Part shown: in pieces, positions 1-8,639 of the stretch
Layout of the letters: each line of letters opens with the position of its first letter
Numbering within the stretch: position 1 is the first letter of the stretch
Assembly: GCA_942493305.1 (NCBI GenBank)
Contig: OW818686.1
Location: 1,302,001-1,366,000, forward strand
From: UBA7672 sp030824255
GTDB lineage: Bacteria > Pseudomonadota > Alphaproteobacteria > Caulobacterales > Hyphomonadaceae
DNA length: 64,000 nucleotides
Direction: 5' to 3'
The notes under the pieces: generated by a model
The model's input: the letters and a program-made list of their open reading frames with translations, nothing else
Databases searched by the model: none
Told to the model about the DNA's origin: nothing
Program-made: the position numbers and the translations under genes

Positions 1-280
1 GCGTGAGGACCGGGGCTGGCGGTAGCGGCACTGCAGCCTCATCTGGCACAGACGCTGTGGCGCAGGCGGCGAGGCCAAGCAGCACGGCGAACCCGATGCG
101 GCGCAAGTGTGAGACGCTCCCGTCCACTTCCGGCGCCGTGCGCGCGGCGGCGATGGCCATCGCATCGGCAATCGCGTCGGCGTCCGGGCGAATTACGGCT
201 TCCCGTCGCCCGCTGGCGACAGGTTCGGCCTTGAGGCCCAGCTCGGCCTTGAGCCCGCGTATGTCGGATACGTCCTTCAT
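1..280 (-). CDS. Lipoprotein, 3' end beyond window (partial)
   Basis: Reading leftward from an ATG at 280, an open frame runs off the window edge. About 50 residues in, it holds a short hydrophobic segment ending in LLGLAAC, a good lipobox, followed by a Pro/Ala-rich stretch, so the product is probably an outer-membrane or periplasmic lipoprotein. The true start could instead be an internal ATG near 161 or a GTG/TTG just before the signal segment, because 50 residues ahead of a lipobox is long. Nothing identifies the function; only the signal region is visible. It lies 55 bases downstream of the 3D-domain gene on the same strand. Confidence 0.45.
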   Translation of the reverse strand, partial: MKDVSDIRGLKAELGLKAEPVASGRREAVIRPDADAIADAMAIAAARTAPEVDGSVSHLRRIGFAVLLGLAACATASVPDEAAVPLPPAPVLT

Positions 281-335
281 GGTACCAGCGAAGGGGGCAG
301 AGCGGTTAGGGAACCGTTACCGAGCCCTTTTGAGC

Positions 336-1229
336 CTAGATGCTGCTCGCCTTCTTGCGCTTCCGGCCGGGGCGATCGGAGTCCTTGCAGACTTCGTCGG
401 CCGCATCGTGCAGGGCGACGGCCATGGGATGGTCCTTGTCGACGACGTACGCGTCGAACGTACCGCGTGCATTGGAGCGCACGATCTCTGGCAGCGGATC
501 GACCTTGGCGTCCTCGACGAACATGTCGATGTGCCCGCCTTCGATGGCGCCGCCCGTATCGCTGGCGATCAGGTAGCCGTCATGAGTGTAGAACTCGCCA
601 TTGCTCCAGAATGTCTTGCCGCGCAGCGTGGGCACATAGACGACAGTGCCCATGCGGATGCGCTGGCGGTCCACCGCGATCGTGCGGAAGGGCATAAGCG
701 GGATCGTGCGAACGTCGCATGCCTGCGGGTGATGGAAGGGCGCGAAGCGCGCGCGACGCGTGGCGTTCTTGATGCCGGAAGACAGGTCGCCGAAGTAGCG
801 GTCGCAGACGACCTGCTCGGGGCCGCCGCTGTCGACGAACATGTAGGCGGTCGGCTCTTTCTTGCCGTCATCGACCCAGACCGAGCCCTGCATGGCGGCG
901 TCGCACCAGTCTTCGGTGGAGAGCGGCGGGGAGACGGCATTGCCGTTCCGGTCGATCAGCGGCTTTGCGGCGACGCTGGTCCACGACGGACGCACGGTCG
1001 GCATGTGGTAGTAGGTCGCCCACAGTTTCATCTTCTTCTTGGTGGGCAACGCCTCGTCGGCGGGCGCATCCAGCATGAAGTTGAGCGCCTGCTGGGTCGG
1101 GTGCATCTCCGCGCGGCCGAGTGTGATGTCCACCTCGGTCGTGCCGGCGAATGCTGAACGAAGAGGCGGGCCCAGGAAAATCGCGGCGGCTGCAACGACG
1201 AGGGCAAGGGCAAGGAAAAGGCGTTTCAT
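336..1229 (-). CDS. Secreted 3D-domain protein (MltA C-terminal type)
   Basis: The product is a 297-residue exported protein. An N-terminal signal/anchor (MKRLFLALALVVAAAAIF) is followed by a unique region and a C-terminal 3D domain with the SDTGGAIEGGHIDMFV segment, whose aspartates are the conserved acids of the double-psi barrel found in MltA-type lytic transglycosylases. A murein-related role in the periplasm is likely. The full MltA domain arrangement is not evident, so transglycosylase activity is not certain. The ATG at 1229 is preferred over an upstream in-frame codon because the signal peptide starts there and GGGA lies just upstream. The C-terminus is Lys/Arg-rich (RPGRKRKKASSI). 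Confidence 0.75.
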   Translation of the reverse strand: MKRLFLALALVVAAAAIFLGPPLRSAFAGTTEVDITLGRAEMHPTQQALNFMLDAPADEALPTKKKMKLWATYYHMPTVRPSWTSVAAKPLIDRNGNAVSPPLSTEDWCDAAMQGSVWVDDGKKEPTAYMFVDSGGPEQVVCDRYFGDLSSGIKNATRRARFAPFHHPQACDVRTIPLMPFRTIAVDRQRIRMGTVVYVPTLRGKTFWSNGEFYTHDGYLIASDTGGAIEGGHIDMFVEDAKVDPLPEIVRSNARGTFDAYVVDKDHPMAVALHDAADEVCKDSDRPGRKRKKASSI

Positions 1230-1336
1230 CAAATTCCCACTGCCGTCCCGCCGCCCCCCGGCAGAAGCCCGCGAAGTGAGGCAACAACATGGCAGTTTCA
1301 ACCTGTGGGTGCAATCGGTCGCAGGGTTCCGTTAAC

Positions 1337-1768
1337 CTATTGGCCGATCGGCGGCGGCTGACGCGGCGTCTTGGGAAGTTCGGGGTGATGGTGCGCCCAG
1401 CCGGGCGCTGAATCCGTCCAGATGCTGAGAGCTGGACGGGCGATGGATGTGTCGTCCAGCGTGCCGGCGCGCAGGATCACAAGTTCCGGGCGCGCCGCTG
1501 CTGCGCTGGTGACGGGCGTGCCACAGGTGGCGCAGAAGCCGCGGATCATGCGGTTGCCTGAATCCGCTTGCGAAACGAATTGCGTGACCGGCCCGGTGAG
1601 CGTCACGCTCTCAACGGGGAAGATAACGTTCACTGTCGCAGAGCCCGACGCCCAGTACTGACAATCGCGGCACCAGCACTGCCGCACAAGAAGCGGCGGC
1701 GCATCTACGCTGTAGCGCACCGCCTTGCAGAGGCAGCCGCCGGTGATCGGCAGGGCAGGTTGGCTCAT
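1337..1768 (-). CDS. GFA/CENP-V family zinc protein
   Basis: This 143-residue protein has the cysteine pattern of the GFA (glutathione-dependent formaldehyde-activating) fold: GGCLCKAVRY near the N-terminus, CWCRDCQ in the middle and FCATCGTP later, which together bind zinc. Family members were named for presumed S-hydroxymethylglutathione formation, but most small paralogues have no proven substrate, so only the fold is claimed. The start at MSQPALPITGG begins exactly at the domain; the upstream frame is low-complexity and overlaps the sulfotransferase gene. It lies 28 bases downstream of that gene on the same strand, probably co-transcribed. Confidence 0.8.
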   Translation of the reverse strand: MSQPALPITGGCLCKAVRYSVDAPPLLVRQCWCRDCQYWASGSATVNVIFPVESVTLTGPVTQFVSQADSGNRMIRGFCATCGTPVTSAAAARPELVILRAGTLDDTSIARPALSIWTDSAPGWAHHHPELPKTPRQPPPIGQ

Positions 1769-1796
1769 GTCTCGCCCCACTGGATGCGATGTGATG

Positions 1797-2552
1797 TCAG
1801 ACGCCGGAAGGGGGATAGCCGAAGAACGCCAGTTCATCGGCAAGGGCGGTGTTGATCGCAGCAATAGTTTCGGGCTGGAGCTTCCTGAGGTGATCGCCCG
1901 GCGCAACGTTGCGCACGTGCAGCTCGATACGTTCCCGTTTTTGCCGCGCCGCTATGGTGGTGCGATACTCCTCGATCTTGGCCTGCGCGAAGGCGGCGAC
2001 GGCGGCAGGGTCCGGCGTCAGTCCGAAGCCATCGAGGACTTGCGAGAGCCACACATCGAAGCGAAGCACCATGTCTTCATAGCGCACCAGCGACCAGTGA
2101 GGCCGCGCGTCAAGCATCGCGCGATAGCCAATCAGTCGCTCCTTCATGTCGCCAAGGCGCTGCAGGGCAAACTTGTCGACGCCCATGGCCTCCCACCGCT
2201 TTCGTTCGGCGTCGGCGATGCCTTTGTGGCTGAAGGTGAAGGAGTAGAACATCGACGTCAGCGCATCGCGCGGATCGCGCACCGCAATGATGCCCCGCGC
2301 GTCGAGATCATCCGGCAGCACGATGGGGCGGCGTATCGGCCCGATGAGGCCATCGAGATGTCGGCCCGTCGTCTGCCACCAGTCGGGGTCGTTCTGGGTC
2401 GGCTCCGGATATATCCGGAACGATCGCTTGCCGGGATCATCCGTGTTGTTCGGAGAGTGGTGTGGAAGATCGACGGCGTCGGCGAGCCAGCCAAGATAGG
2501 CGTGCAGCGCCATGCTGCCGGCCTTGTGGAAGGTGAAGGTCAGGTATTGCAA
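1797..2552 (-). CDS. Sulfotransferase-family protein
   Basis: The 251-residue product begins directly with TFTFHKAGSMALHAYL, matching the 5'-phosphosulfate loop of PAPS-dependent sulfotransferases (usually PKSGTTW-like), and has VRDPRDALTSMFYSF near residue 90, the 3'-phosphate-binding motif. This supports sulfuryl transfer from PAPS to an unidentified acceptor. The loop is degenerate (HKAGSM rather than KSGTT), so altered activity is possible. It is cytosolic, with no signal peptide. Gene order suggests a small operon with the GFA protein downstream. Confidence 0.75.
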   Translation of the reverse strand: MQYLTFTFHKAGSMALHAYLGWLADAVDLPHHSPNNTDDPGKRSFRIYPEPTQNDPDWWQTTGRHLDGLIGPIRRPIVLPDDLDARGIIAVRDPRDALTSMFYSFTFSHKGIADAERKRWEAMGVDKFALQRLGDMKERLIGYRAMLDARPHWSLVRYEDMVLRFDVWLSQVLDGFGLTPDPAAVAAFAQAKIEEYRTTIAARQKRERIELHVRNVAPGDHLRKLQPETIAAINTALADELAFFGYPPSGV

Positions 2553-2636
2553 CGGACTTCCCTAGCGTCTGCGGCTCTGGCCGGTATCGGCGCCCGGATT
2601 CCAGCTGTCAAGTTTGCGGCCGGCCCGAACGCTCGT

Positions 2637-4316
2637 TCAGGCGACTGCCACGATCGCGTCCAGCACATCGCCAAGGTCTGCAATGGTCTCGTGCGCCGTG
2701 CGGTCGCCCTGTTCAACCGGCATCGCCAATGCGTGTGAGGTCACGCCATGCACGATATTCAGCAATGCGCGGCGATCTATGGGCTTGGCGAGATAGTCGG
2801 TCATGCCCATCGCGACGAAGCGCTCTCGGTCTCCGTCCATTGCATCCGCCGTCAGCGCGACAACAGGCAGCGTGCTCCACGCCCGCTTGCTTGCGCGGAT
2901 CTGGCGGATCGCCTCGCAGCCGTCCATCACCGGCATGTGCACGTCGAGCAGGACGAGATCGAACGCCCGCTCATGCAGTCGCTCCAGCGCCTCGGCCCCA
3001 TTGCCGGCCTCGACGATATCCGTGCGCAGACTGGCGAGGAAGAGTTTCACCACCTGCCGGTTGGTCGCGTTGTCATCTACCAGCAGGATGCGAAGCGGGG
3101 CCTGGCTTGCCGGCATCGCCTCGACGATTTCAGCAGCGCGGGTCGGAGCGCTGCGGCGGCGCGAGGATTGTGCGGGGAAGGTGAGGGTGAAGGTCGATCC
3201 GCGCCCGGCCTGGCTCGACACCAGCACATCCCCGCCCATCATGCGTGCCAGTCGGCGCGTGATGGCGAGACCAAGCCCTGTGCCGCCGAAGCGTCGTGTC
3301 GTCGAGCCATCGGCCTGCGTGAAGGTGTTGAACAGGCGGTTGATCGTTCCGGCATTCATGCCGATGCCGGAATCCGCCACTGTGATGGTCACAAGCTGCG
3401 TACCGCCCGCGGACGGGGCAATGTTCCAGCGGATCGCAACCTCGCCGGCAGAGGTGAACTTCACGGCATTGGAGAGAAGGTTCGCAATACACTGATGCAC
3501 GCGCACGCGATCAAGTTTCAGCCAGGTCGTGCCCGCACCGTCGCGCGTCAGGGTCAGGGCGATGCCTTTTTCATGCGCGCGGGGCGCAAAGAGGCTCGCT
3601 GCGCGCTCCAGCATCGCGTTGAGATCGCTGTCGACCGGTGAAATCTCCAGCTTGCCGGCCTCGATCTTGGAGAGGTCGAGAATGTCGTTGAGCAGGGCGG
3701 TCAGCGTTTCGCCTGACGACAGGATTACATCCAGCTTTTCGCGCTGGTGCGGCGCGAGATCATCCATGGCCAGCGCCTGCGCCATGCCGAGAACGCCGTT
3801 GAGGGGCGTGCGGATTTCATGGCTCATGGTTGCCAGGAATTCAGACTTGGCGCTGGAGGCCGCCATCGCCTTTTCGCTTTCCGCCGCCAGACGCTCCGCC
3901 AGCAGGGAAAGATCGCGATTGCGCTGCTCCGACACGGCCACGGCGGCGCGAAAAAGTTCAAACGCGCCCGCAAGGCCCGCATAGTCGCCCGCCGCATCCA
4001 CCATCACGATGCCTTCGAACAGCGCCTCGCGCGACAAGGGCGCGATCAGGTTGGAAACGTCGGCAAGCTCCATGTCGGCGCGCACGACGATGGGGTGGGG
4101 GTTCATGACCAGCGATGCGGGCCTGCGCTCCCAAAGTCCGCCAGTCTTGCGCAGCGCGTTGAGCCGGTCGCGGGTGATGATGCCGATCGGCCGGCCATTC
4201 CGCACGACCGGGAAGGTGTCTATGCCTTCGGCGTTCTTGAAGCGCACGGCGACTTCGCCCGCGAGCGTGTCGGGCGAGACAAAGCTCACGCGTCTTGCAA
4301 TGTCACCCGCTCTCAT
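2637..4316 (-). CDS. Hybrid sensor histidine kinase with N-terminal CBS pair
   Basis: The 559-residue cytosolic kinase has no membrane segment. Residues about 1-125 form a tandem CBS module (PVVRNGRPIGIITRDRL in the first repeat), a short coiled linker follows, then HisKA with MSHEIRTPLNG (phospho-acceptor His166), a HATPase domain (N box near 280, DSGIGMN near 316, GGTGLGLAIT near 345) and a C-terminal receiver with LLVDDN and LLDVHMPVMDG (Asp458). CBS pairs usually bind adenine nucleotides, so it may couple energy state to phosphorelay output (inference). The ATG at 4316 is chosen over a GTG at 4322. No response-regulator or HPt gene lies next to it. Confidence 0.9.
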   Translation of the reverse strand: MRAGDIARRVSFVSPDTLAGEVAVRFKNAEGIDTFPVVRNGRPIGIITRDRLNALRKTGGLWERRPASLVMNPHPIVVRADMELADVSNLIAPLSREALFEGIVMVDAAGDYAGLAGAFELFRAAVAVSEQRNRDLSLLAERLAAESEKAMAASSAKSEFLATMSHEIRTPLNGVLGMAQALAMDDLAPHQREKLDVILSSGETLTALLNDILDLSKIEAGKLEISPVDSDLNAMLERAASLFAPRAHEKGIALTLTRDGAGTTWLKLDRVRVHQCIANLLSNAVKFTSAGEVAIRWNIAPSAGGTQLVTITVADSGIGMNAGTINRLFNTFTQADGSTTRRFGGTGLGLAITRRLARMMGGDVLVSSQAGRGSTFTLTFPAQSSRRRSAPTRAAEIVEAMPASQAPLRILLVDDNATNRQVVKLFLASLRTDIVEAGNGAEALERLHERAFDLVLLDVHMPVMDGCEAIRQIRASKRAWSTLPVVALTADAMDGDRERFVAMGMTDYLAKPIDRRALLNIVHGVTSHALAMPVEQGDRTAHETIADLGDVLDAIVAVA

Positions 4317-4436
4317 GATCACCCACCGCCGACTGATGCGGCGTGGTCATGTCCTTACGGCACAGAGTTGAAAGTCACGTAAATTCAACGTGCTGAAGAT
4401 TCAGGCGATGCTGGACGAAGAGCAGGCGCCCCGATC

Positions 4437-5840
4437 TCAGCGCGTGATGGCGCCGGCGATGGCAGCTTTCGCCGCCAGCACAGGGCTCATCAGGTGTGTG
4501 CGGCCGCCGCGGCCCTGGCGGCCCTCGAAATTGCGGTTCGAGGTGGAGGCGCATCGCTCGCCGGGCGAGAGCACGTCCGGGTTCATGCCGAGGCACATGG
4601 AACATCCCGGTTCGCGCCACTCGAAGCCGGCATCTAGGAAGACCTGATCGAGTCCCTCTTCCTCGGCTTGCGCGCGGATAAGACCGGAGCCGGGCACGAC
4701 CATGGCGCGCACGCCCTCAGCCACGTGTTTGCCTTTCGCGACATCTGCTGCGGCGCGCAGGTCTTCGATGCGTGAGTTGGTGCATGATCCGATAAATACG
4801 CGGTCGATCTTCAGGCCTTCGAGCTTCTGGCCCGGTGCGATGCCCATGTAGGCGAGGGCACGCGTCGCCGCCTCGCGCTTCACCGGATCGGCAATCTGGT
4901 CGGGTACCGGCGCGTTGGCGGTGATGGCGGACGCCTGCTCCGGGCTGGTGCCCCAGGTTATTGTGGGCGCGACGTCTTCGGCCTCTATGTCGATCACATC
5001 ATCCCAATGGGCGTCGTCGTCGGAGAACAGCGTCGTCCAGTGCTGGAGGGCCGTCTCCCATTGCCCGCCCTTCGGCGTGGCGGGACGGCCCTTCATGTAG
5101 TCGAACGTGGTCTCATCCGGCGCGACGAGGCCGGCGCGGGCGCCGCCCTCGATAGAGAGGTTGCACAGCGTCATCCGGCCTTCCATCGACAGGGAGCGGA
5201 TGGCTGAGCCCATGTACTCGATCACATGACCTGCGCCGCCATTGGTGCCGATGATGGCGATGAGGTGAAGCGCGAGGTCCTTCGCGCCAACGCCGGGGCG
5301 GAATTCGCCTTCGACGCGGACGGCCATGTTCTTCATCTTGCGGGTGCGCAAGGTCTGGGTCGCCAGCACATGCTCGACTTCGCTCGTGCCGATACCATGA
5401 GCGAGCGCGCCGAAAGCGCCATGCGTGGAGGTATGGCTGTCGCCGCAGACGATGGTGAGACCCGGCTGGGTGCGGCCCTGTTCAGGTCCGACCACGTGAA
5501 CGATGCCATTGCGCAGATCTCCCATCGGGAAGAACTGGATGCCGTGTTCCTTCACATTGCGGGCAAGTGTTTCCAGCTGCTCGCGCGCCTCGGGGTCTTT
5601 CACCCCGTCCATGCCGAGGGCCTGGCCCTCGGTCGGCGTGTTGTGATCGGCGACCGCCAGGGTGAGGTCCGGCCTGCGGACACGACGCTGGTTCACCTTC
5701 AGGCCAGCGAAGGCCTGGGGCGTGGTTACCTCGTGAATGAGGTGCAGGTCTATATACAGAAGGCTTTCGCCCGTTGCGGGGTCGGTCGAGACGACGTGGG
5801 CGTCCCAGATCTTGTCGTAGAGTGTGCGGGCCGTGCTCAT
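4437..5840 (-). CDS. leuC: 3-isopropylmalate dehydratase large subunit
   Basis: LeuC with LeuD isomerises 2-isopropylmalate to 3-isopropylmalate in leucine biosynthesis, using a [4Fe-4S] cluster. The 467-residue length is normal. The cluster ligands are visible as Cys353 in GSCTNSR and Cys413/Cys416 in GCSMCLGMN, and the aconitase-type GDSHTSTHGAFG segment is present near residue 133. The small subunit gene leuD is not adjacent and not in the window. A 114-base gap separates its 3' end from the hybrid kinase gene. Confidence 0.97.
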   Translation of the reverse strand: MSTARTLYDKIWDAHVVSTDPATGESLLYIDLHLIHEVTTPQAFAGLKVNQRRVRRPDLTLAVADHNTPTEGQALGMDGVKDPEAREQLETLARNVKEHGIQFFPMGDLRNGIVHVVGPEQGRTQPGLTIVCGDSHTSTHGAFGALAHGIGTSEVEHVLATQTLRTRKMKNMAVRVEGEFRPGVGAKDLALHLIAIIGTNGGAGHVIEYMGSAIRSLSMEGRMTLCNLSIEGGARAGLVAPDETTFDYMKGRPATPKGGQWETALQHWTTLFSDDDAHWDDVIDIEAEDVAPTITWGTSPEQASAITANAPVPDQIADPVKREAATRALAYMGIAPGQKLEGLKIDRVFIGSCTNSRIEDLRAAADVAKGKHVAEGVRAMVVPGSGLIRAQAEEEGLDQVFLDAGFEWREPGCSMCLGMNPDVLSPGERCASTSNRNFEGRQGRGGRTHLMSPVLAAKAAIAGAITR

Positions 5841-5884
5841 GGCGCGGGTTCTAGCGCGTCAGCCGCCGCCAGCACAACATAGCA

Positions 5885-5915
5885 GAACGCCCCGGGCTTT
5901 GGGCCCGGGGCGCTT
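5885..5915 (-). terminator. GC-rich hairpin between the secreted-protein gene and leuC
   Basis: Stem GCCCCGGGC at 5889-5897 pairs perfectly with GCCCGGGGC at 5903-5911 around a 5-base loop. It lies between two minus-strand genes, just past the stop of the 5939-7012 gene. On the minus strand the following bases are not a strong T run; the plus strand has TTTT. It is therefore a likely but imperfect intrinsic terminator. Confidence 0.6.
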
Positions 5916-5938
5916 TTGGTTCAGGCCGGATGACAGGC

Positions 5939-7012
5939 TCAGCCGTCATCTTCCTCGTCTTCGCGCAGGCGGTCGATCCCGATGTCGGTCAGCGAGGCAT
6001 AGGCCGCGCTATCGGGCGAGTTGGCGTTCGGCAACCAGCGGACCGTGTAGGTTTCCGGGCAGAAGTTCGTGTCGAAGCGGACACGGAACCGGCCGACCGC
6101 ACCGGCGCCTGCGATCGCGGTGGCGGCGCCGCCGTTCACGCGGACCAGCTGGCCGGCAGCGTTCGTGTACTGCACTGAAATCACGCCCGAGTTGGCGTTG
6201 AGCGTGTCGTTGTCGACGCCGCTGGCGTTCATCGTCGTGTGGATATGGCCGCTCGACTCGAAGCGGTCACCGACGTTGCAACGCGTGCGGAGAATGGAGA
6301 CTTCGCGCTGGTTCTTGTTGAGGTAGAGTTCCGGCGTCACGTTTGCCATGCCGAACAGGAAGTAGTGGAAAGCCTGTTCGTTGACCCAGTTGCCGGTCGA
6401 GTTAAGCACGGGCAGCGCCTTGTTGCCGTAGTAGCCCTCAGCCGCATAGGCGCGACCGTTCATGTTGACGCCAGCCAGGTTGAGGCGGAAGCCCGCTTCA
6501 TCCAGCACGTCGCCAGCCGCCATGCGGCGGTCCGTGATCGGGATCATCGCAGGTCCCGGCGCGCCGTCCGGCGTAGAGTTGCCGCGCAGATAGTTGCCAG
6601 GAGCGTTGCAGTTCGCCGACGTGCACCAGCTGGACGTGACAACGCCCAGGGCCACGTTTTCCGACGGCTCGGTGAACACGTCGTTCGCAATGATCTTGTT
6701 GGTCGCCGGATCCCACACGCCGATCACGATCGCCGTGCCGCCGAGCATGCCGACCCGCGTGCGTCCCGCCAGCGTGTCGCCACGGAACCACATCTGGTAG
6801 CTCATGTTCTGCTCACGACGGTCCGTCGTCGGCGAATGGATGAACGTCGCTTCGTTCACCTCGACCTGCATGCCCATCACGGTGAGCGTGCGCGTCGCGT
6901 TGGTGTAGTTGTCGAAAATGCCCTCGAGTTCCACCTCGACGGGGGCGGCCTGCGCGAAAGCAGGCGCAGTAACACAGGCCGCTGCCGCAGCCATCAGTGC
7001 ATATTTGATCAT
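5939..7012 (-). CDS. Secreted protein of unknown function (possible DUF5666-like N-domain)
   Basis: This 357-residue protein has a clear signal peptide (MIKYALMAAAAACVTAPAFA, cleavage after AFA). The first mature ~90 residues (EVELEGIFDNYTNATRTLTV, then an IHSPTTD segment) resemble the small beta-barrel DUF5666-type repeats, but this is a weak match by eye. Four cysteines in the middle and C-terminal part could form disulfides in the periplasm, and the tail is acidic (LREDEEDDG). I do not recognise the rest and assign no function. The 262-base upstream gap is AT-rich, unlike the surroundings, so the gene probably has its own promoter. Confidence 0.75.
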   Translation of the reverse strand: MIKYALMAAAAACVTAPAFAQAAPVEVELEGIFDNYTNATRTLTVMGMQVEVNEATFIHSPTTDRREQNMSYQMWFRGDTLAGRTRVGMLGGTAIVIGVWDPATNKIIANDVFTEPSENVALGVVTSSWCTSANCNAPGNYLRGNSTPDGAPGPAMIPITDRRMAAGDVLDEAGFRLNLAGVNMNGRAYAAEGYYGNKALPVLNSTGNWVNEQAFHYFLFGMANVTPELYLNKNQREVSILRTRCNVGDRFESSGHIHTTMNASGVDNDTLNANSGVISVQYTNAAGQLVRVNGGAATAIAGAGAVGRFRVRFDTNFCPETYTVRWLPNANSPDSAAYASLTDIGIDRLREDEEDDG

Positions 7013-7274
7013 GTTAAAATTAACCCCACTCAGCCGCTAGATTGGCGCGGTCCAGCCTGGAGTTAACATACAGTAATGCGATAAAATGAAAACAAGATTC
7101 GCTCCGTTGTTGAGTTTTAAGAAGGCCAACCTGGAACTCTATGCATATGCAATAAAGCTCAAAAACAATAACATATACGGGGCTTTTTGAGGAACTTGCG
7201 AAAGTCTGACGTATCAGAATGATGCGGTTTTCTGTCACGCGCCGGAGAAGTCTGACGACAGTCTGATTAAACTG
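7013..7274. other. AT-rich intergenic region with AGTCTGA repeats
   Basis: This 262-base gap separates the nitronate monooxygenase gene from the unknown secreted gene and is much richer in A+T than its flanks. Near its left-facing end are AGTCTGAC at 7203-7210 and 7249-7256, AGTCTGAT at 7260-7267 and an inverted ACTGTCAG at 7270-7277. These could be operator half-sites or part of a terminator hairpin for the upstream gene. An open frame inside it (minus strand) has no coding character. Confidence 0.4.
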
Positions 7275-8210
7275 TCAGGCGAGCGAATTGAGCCGCGAGA
7301 GTGTACTGTGAAATTCTACCAGTGTTTCCTCGAAAATCTGGCGCACAGGCTTCACTTCGGTGATCCGGCCCGCAACCTGTCCGGTCAGCGCTATGCCAGC
7401 TTCGAGATTTCCCCCGAAATACACCTCCTGGGTGCGCGCGAATTCGCCGAAGATGTTGGTTGAGCCCTCGTCCGCCAGGCGAGTTGTCCGCTCTGTACGA
7501 AGCGCCCGGAGAGCCGGGCCAGGGCCTTTCCGGTTGAGGAAAACAGTGTCGGTCGCATCGGCCTTCACGATGGCGTCCTTCCAGTTCTGATGCACGGGGC
7601 TTTCGGCCGAGGAGAGCAGGCGCGTGCCCATCAGCACCCCTTCCGCGCCAAGCGCGAATGCCGCCGCCATCGAGCGCCCGTCCGTGATGCCGCCCGCGGC
7701 TACCACCGGAATGTTCACCCGCTCGCAGACCTGCGGGATCAACACCATCGAGGCGACGTCCTTCGGGCTTTTGAAGCCTCCGCCTTCACCGCCTTCGACA
7801 ATAACGCCATCCACGCCCGCTTCCACAGCCCGCAGGGCTCCGGCGAGATTTGGCACCACGTGGAATACGGTCAGTCCGGCCCCCTTGAGGAGGGCGGTGT
7901 ATTTCATGGGATCGCCTGCCGAGGTCGTGACGAATTTCACACCTTGGTCGATCACGAACTGAACGATGCCGGGGTCGCGCACGAAGGCCTGCGCCACATT
8001 CACGCCGAACGGCTTGTCCGTCAGCGTTCGCATCTTCACGATCTCCTCCTTGACCGCATCGAGCTCGCCCGACGACGTCTCGATGATCCCCATCCCGCCG
8101 GCGTTGGAGACGGCTGAGGACAACTGGGAACGGGCGATCCAGCCCATCGCAGCCTGGATGATCGGTTTTTCGATGCCGAGCATCTCCGTGACGCGCGTGC
8201 GCAGGCTCAT
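7275..8210 (-). CDS. Nitronate monooxygenase / NPD-family FMN enzyme
   Basis: This 311-residue TIM-barrel flavoprotein belongs to the 2-nitropropane dioxygenase family, which oxidises alkyl nitronates using FMN; the related FabK enoyl reductases share the fold. Family marks visible are KPIIQAAMGWIA at the start, VSNAGGMGIIE, EGGEGGGF and the FMN phosphate site GGITDGRSMAAAFALGAEG. The start at MSLRTRVTEMLGIEKP is fixed by a 4-base ATGA overlap with the upstream dgkA stop, implying translational coupling. The in-frame extension upstream is only the antisense of dgkA. The substrate is not deducible. Confidence 0.85.
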   Translation of the reverse strand: MSLRTRVTEMLGIEKPIIQAAMGWIARSQLSSAVSNAGGMGIIETSSGELDAVKEEIVKMRTLTDKPFGVNVAQAFVRDPGIVQFVIDQGVKFVTTSAGDPMKYTALLKGAGLTVFHVVPNLAGALRAVEAGVDGVIVEGGEGGGFKSPKDVASMVLIPQVCERVNIPVVAAGGITDGRSMAAAFALGAEGVLMGTRLLSSAESPVHQNWKDAIVKADATDTVFLNRKGPGPALRALRTERTTRLADEGSTNIFGEFARTQEVYFGGNLEAGIALTGQVAGRITEVKPVRQIFEETLVEFHSTLSRLNSLA

Positions 8211-8572
8211 AGCGGCAATCCCAGATAAGGCAGGAAAACGAGCAGGCCGAGGATAACGGCGGTGAAGGCCGCCACCAGTACTGCCCCGGCGGCAACGTCC
8301 TTGGCGGCTTTTACCGATGCATGGAATTCGGGCTGTACCACGTTGCACAAGTGCTCGAACGCGGTGTTCACGATCTCCGCGACCCAGACGAAGCCGATGG
8401 CGAAGATGATCCAACGCCAGTCGTAGAAGGAGAGATTCATCCATATGCCTGCCGCGATGACGGCGATCGTGGCGGCGAGGTGGATCCATGCATTATGCTG
8501 CGTCTTCAGCATGAACTTTAGCCCGCGGAAAGCGTAGCCGAAGCTTCTGAGGCGCGCGATGAAGCTGAACAT
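8207..8572 (-). CDS. dgkA: Diacylglycerol kinase (DgkA/undecaprenol kinase family)
   Basis: The 121-residue integral membrane protein has three hydrophobic helices. The conserved family segment EIVNTAFEHLCNVV followed by KAAKDVAAGAV carries the catalytic Glu and the ATP-binding Lys/Asp residues. DgkA-type enzymes phosphorylate diacylglycerol or undecaprenol at the inner membrane and so recycle lipid intermediates of envelope synthesis. It overlaps the following flavoenzyme gene by 4 bases. The divergent lipoprotein gene starts 67 bases away on the other strand. Confidence 0.92.
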   Translation of the reverse strand: MFSFIARLRSFGYAFRGLKFMLKTQHNAWIHLAATIAVIAAGIWMNLSFYDWRWIIFAIGFVWVAEIVNTAFEHLCNVVQPEFHASVKAAKDVAAGAVLVAAFTAVILGLLVFLPYLGLPL

Positions 8573-8639
8573 GAATGGCTGTCCCCTTCCTGACCGTCAG
8601 CATCTGGCGCGAGCCGCCCCTTTGTTGCAACCTTTCGCG

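Noticed and set aside
3..1157. Long plus-strand frame opposite the 3D-domain gene
   Set aside because: It is the antisense of two minus-strand genes, one with a signal peptide and conserved 3D motif; its own composition is Arg/Ala-rich without any domain.
7020..7238. 72-codon frame in the AT-rich gap
   Set aside because: No ribosome-binding site or recognisable features; the gap looks regulatory.
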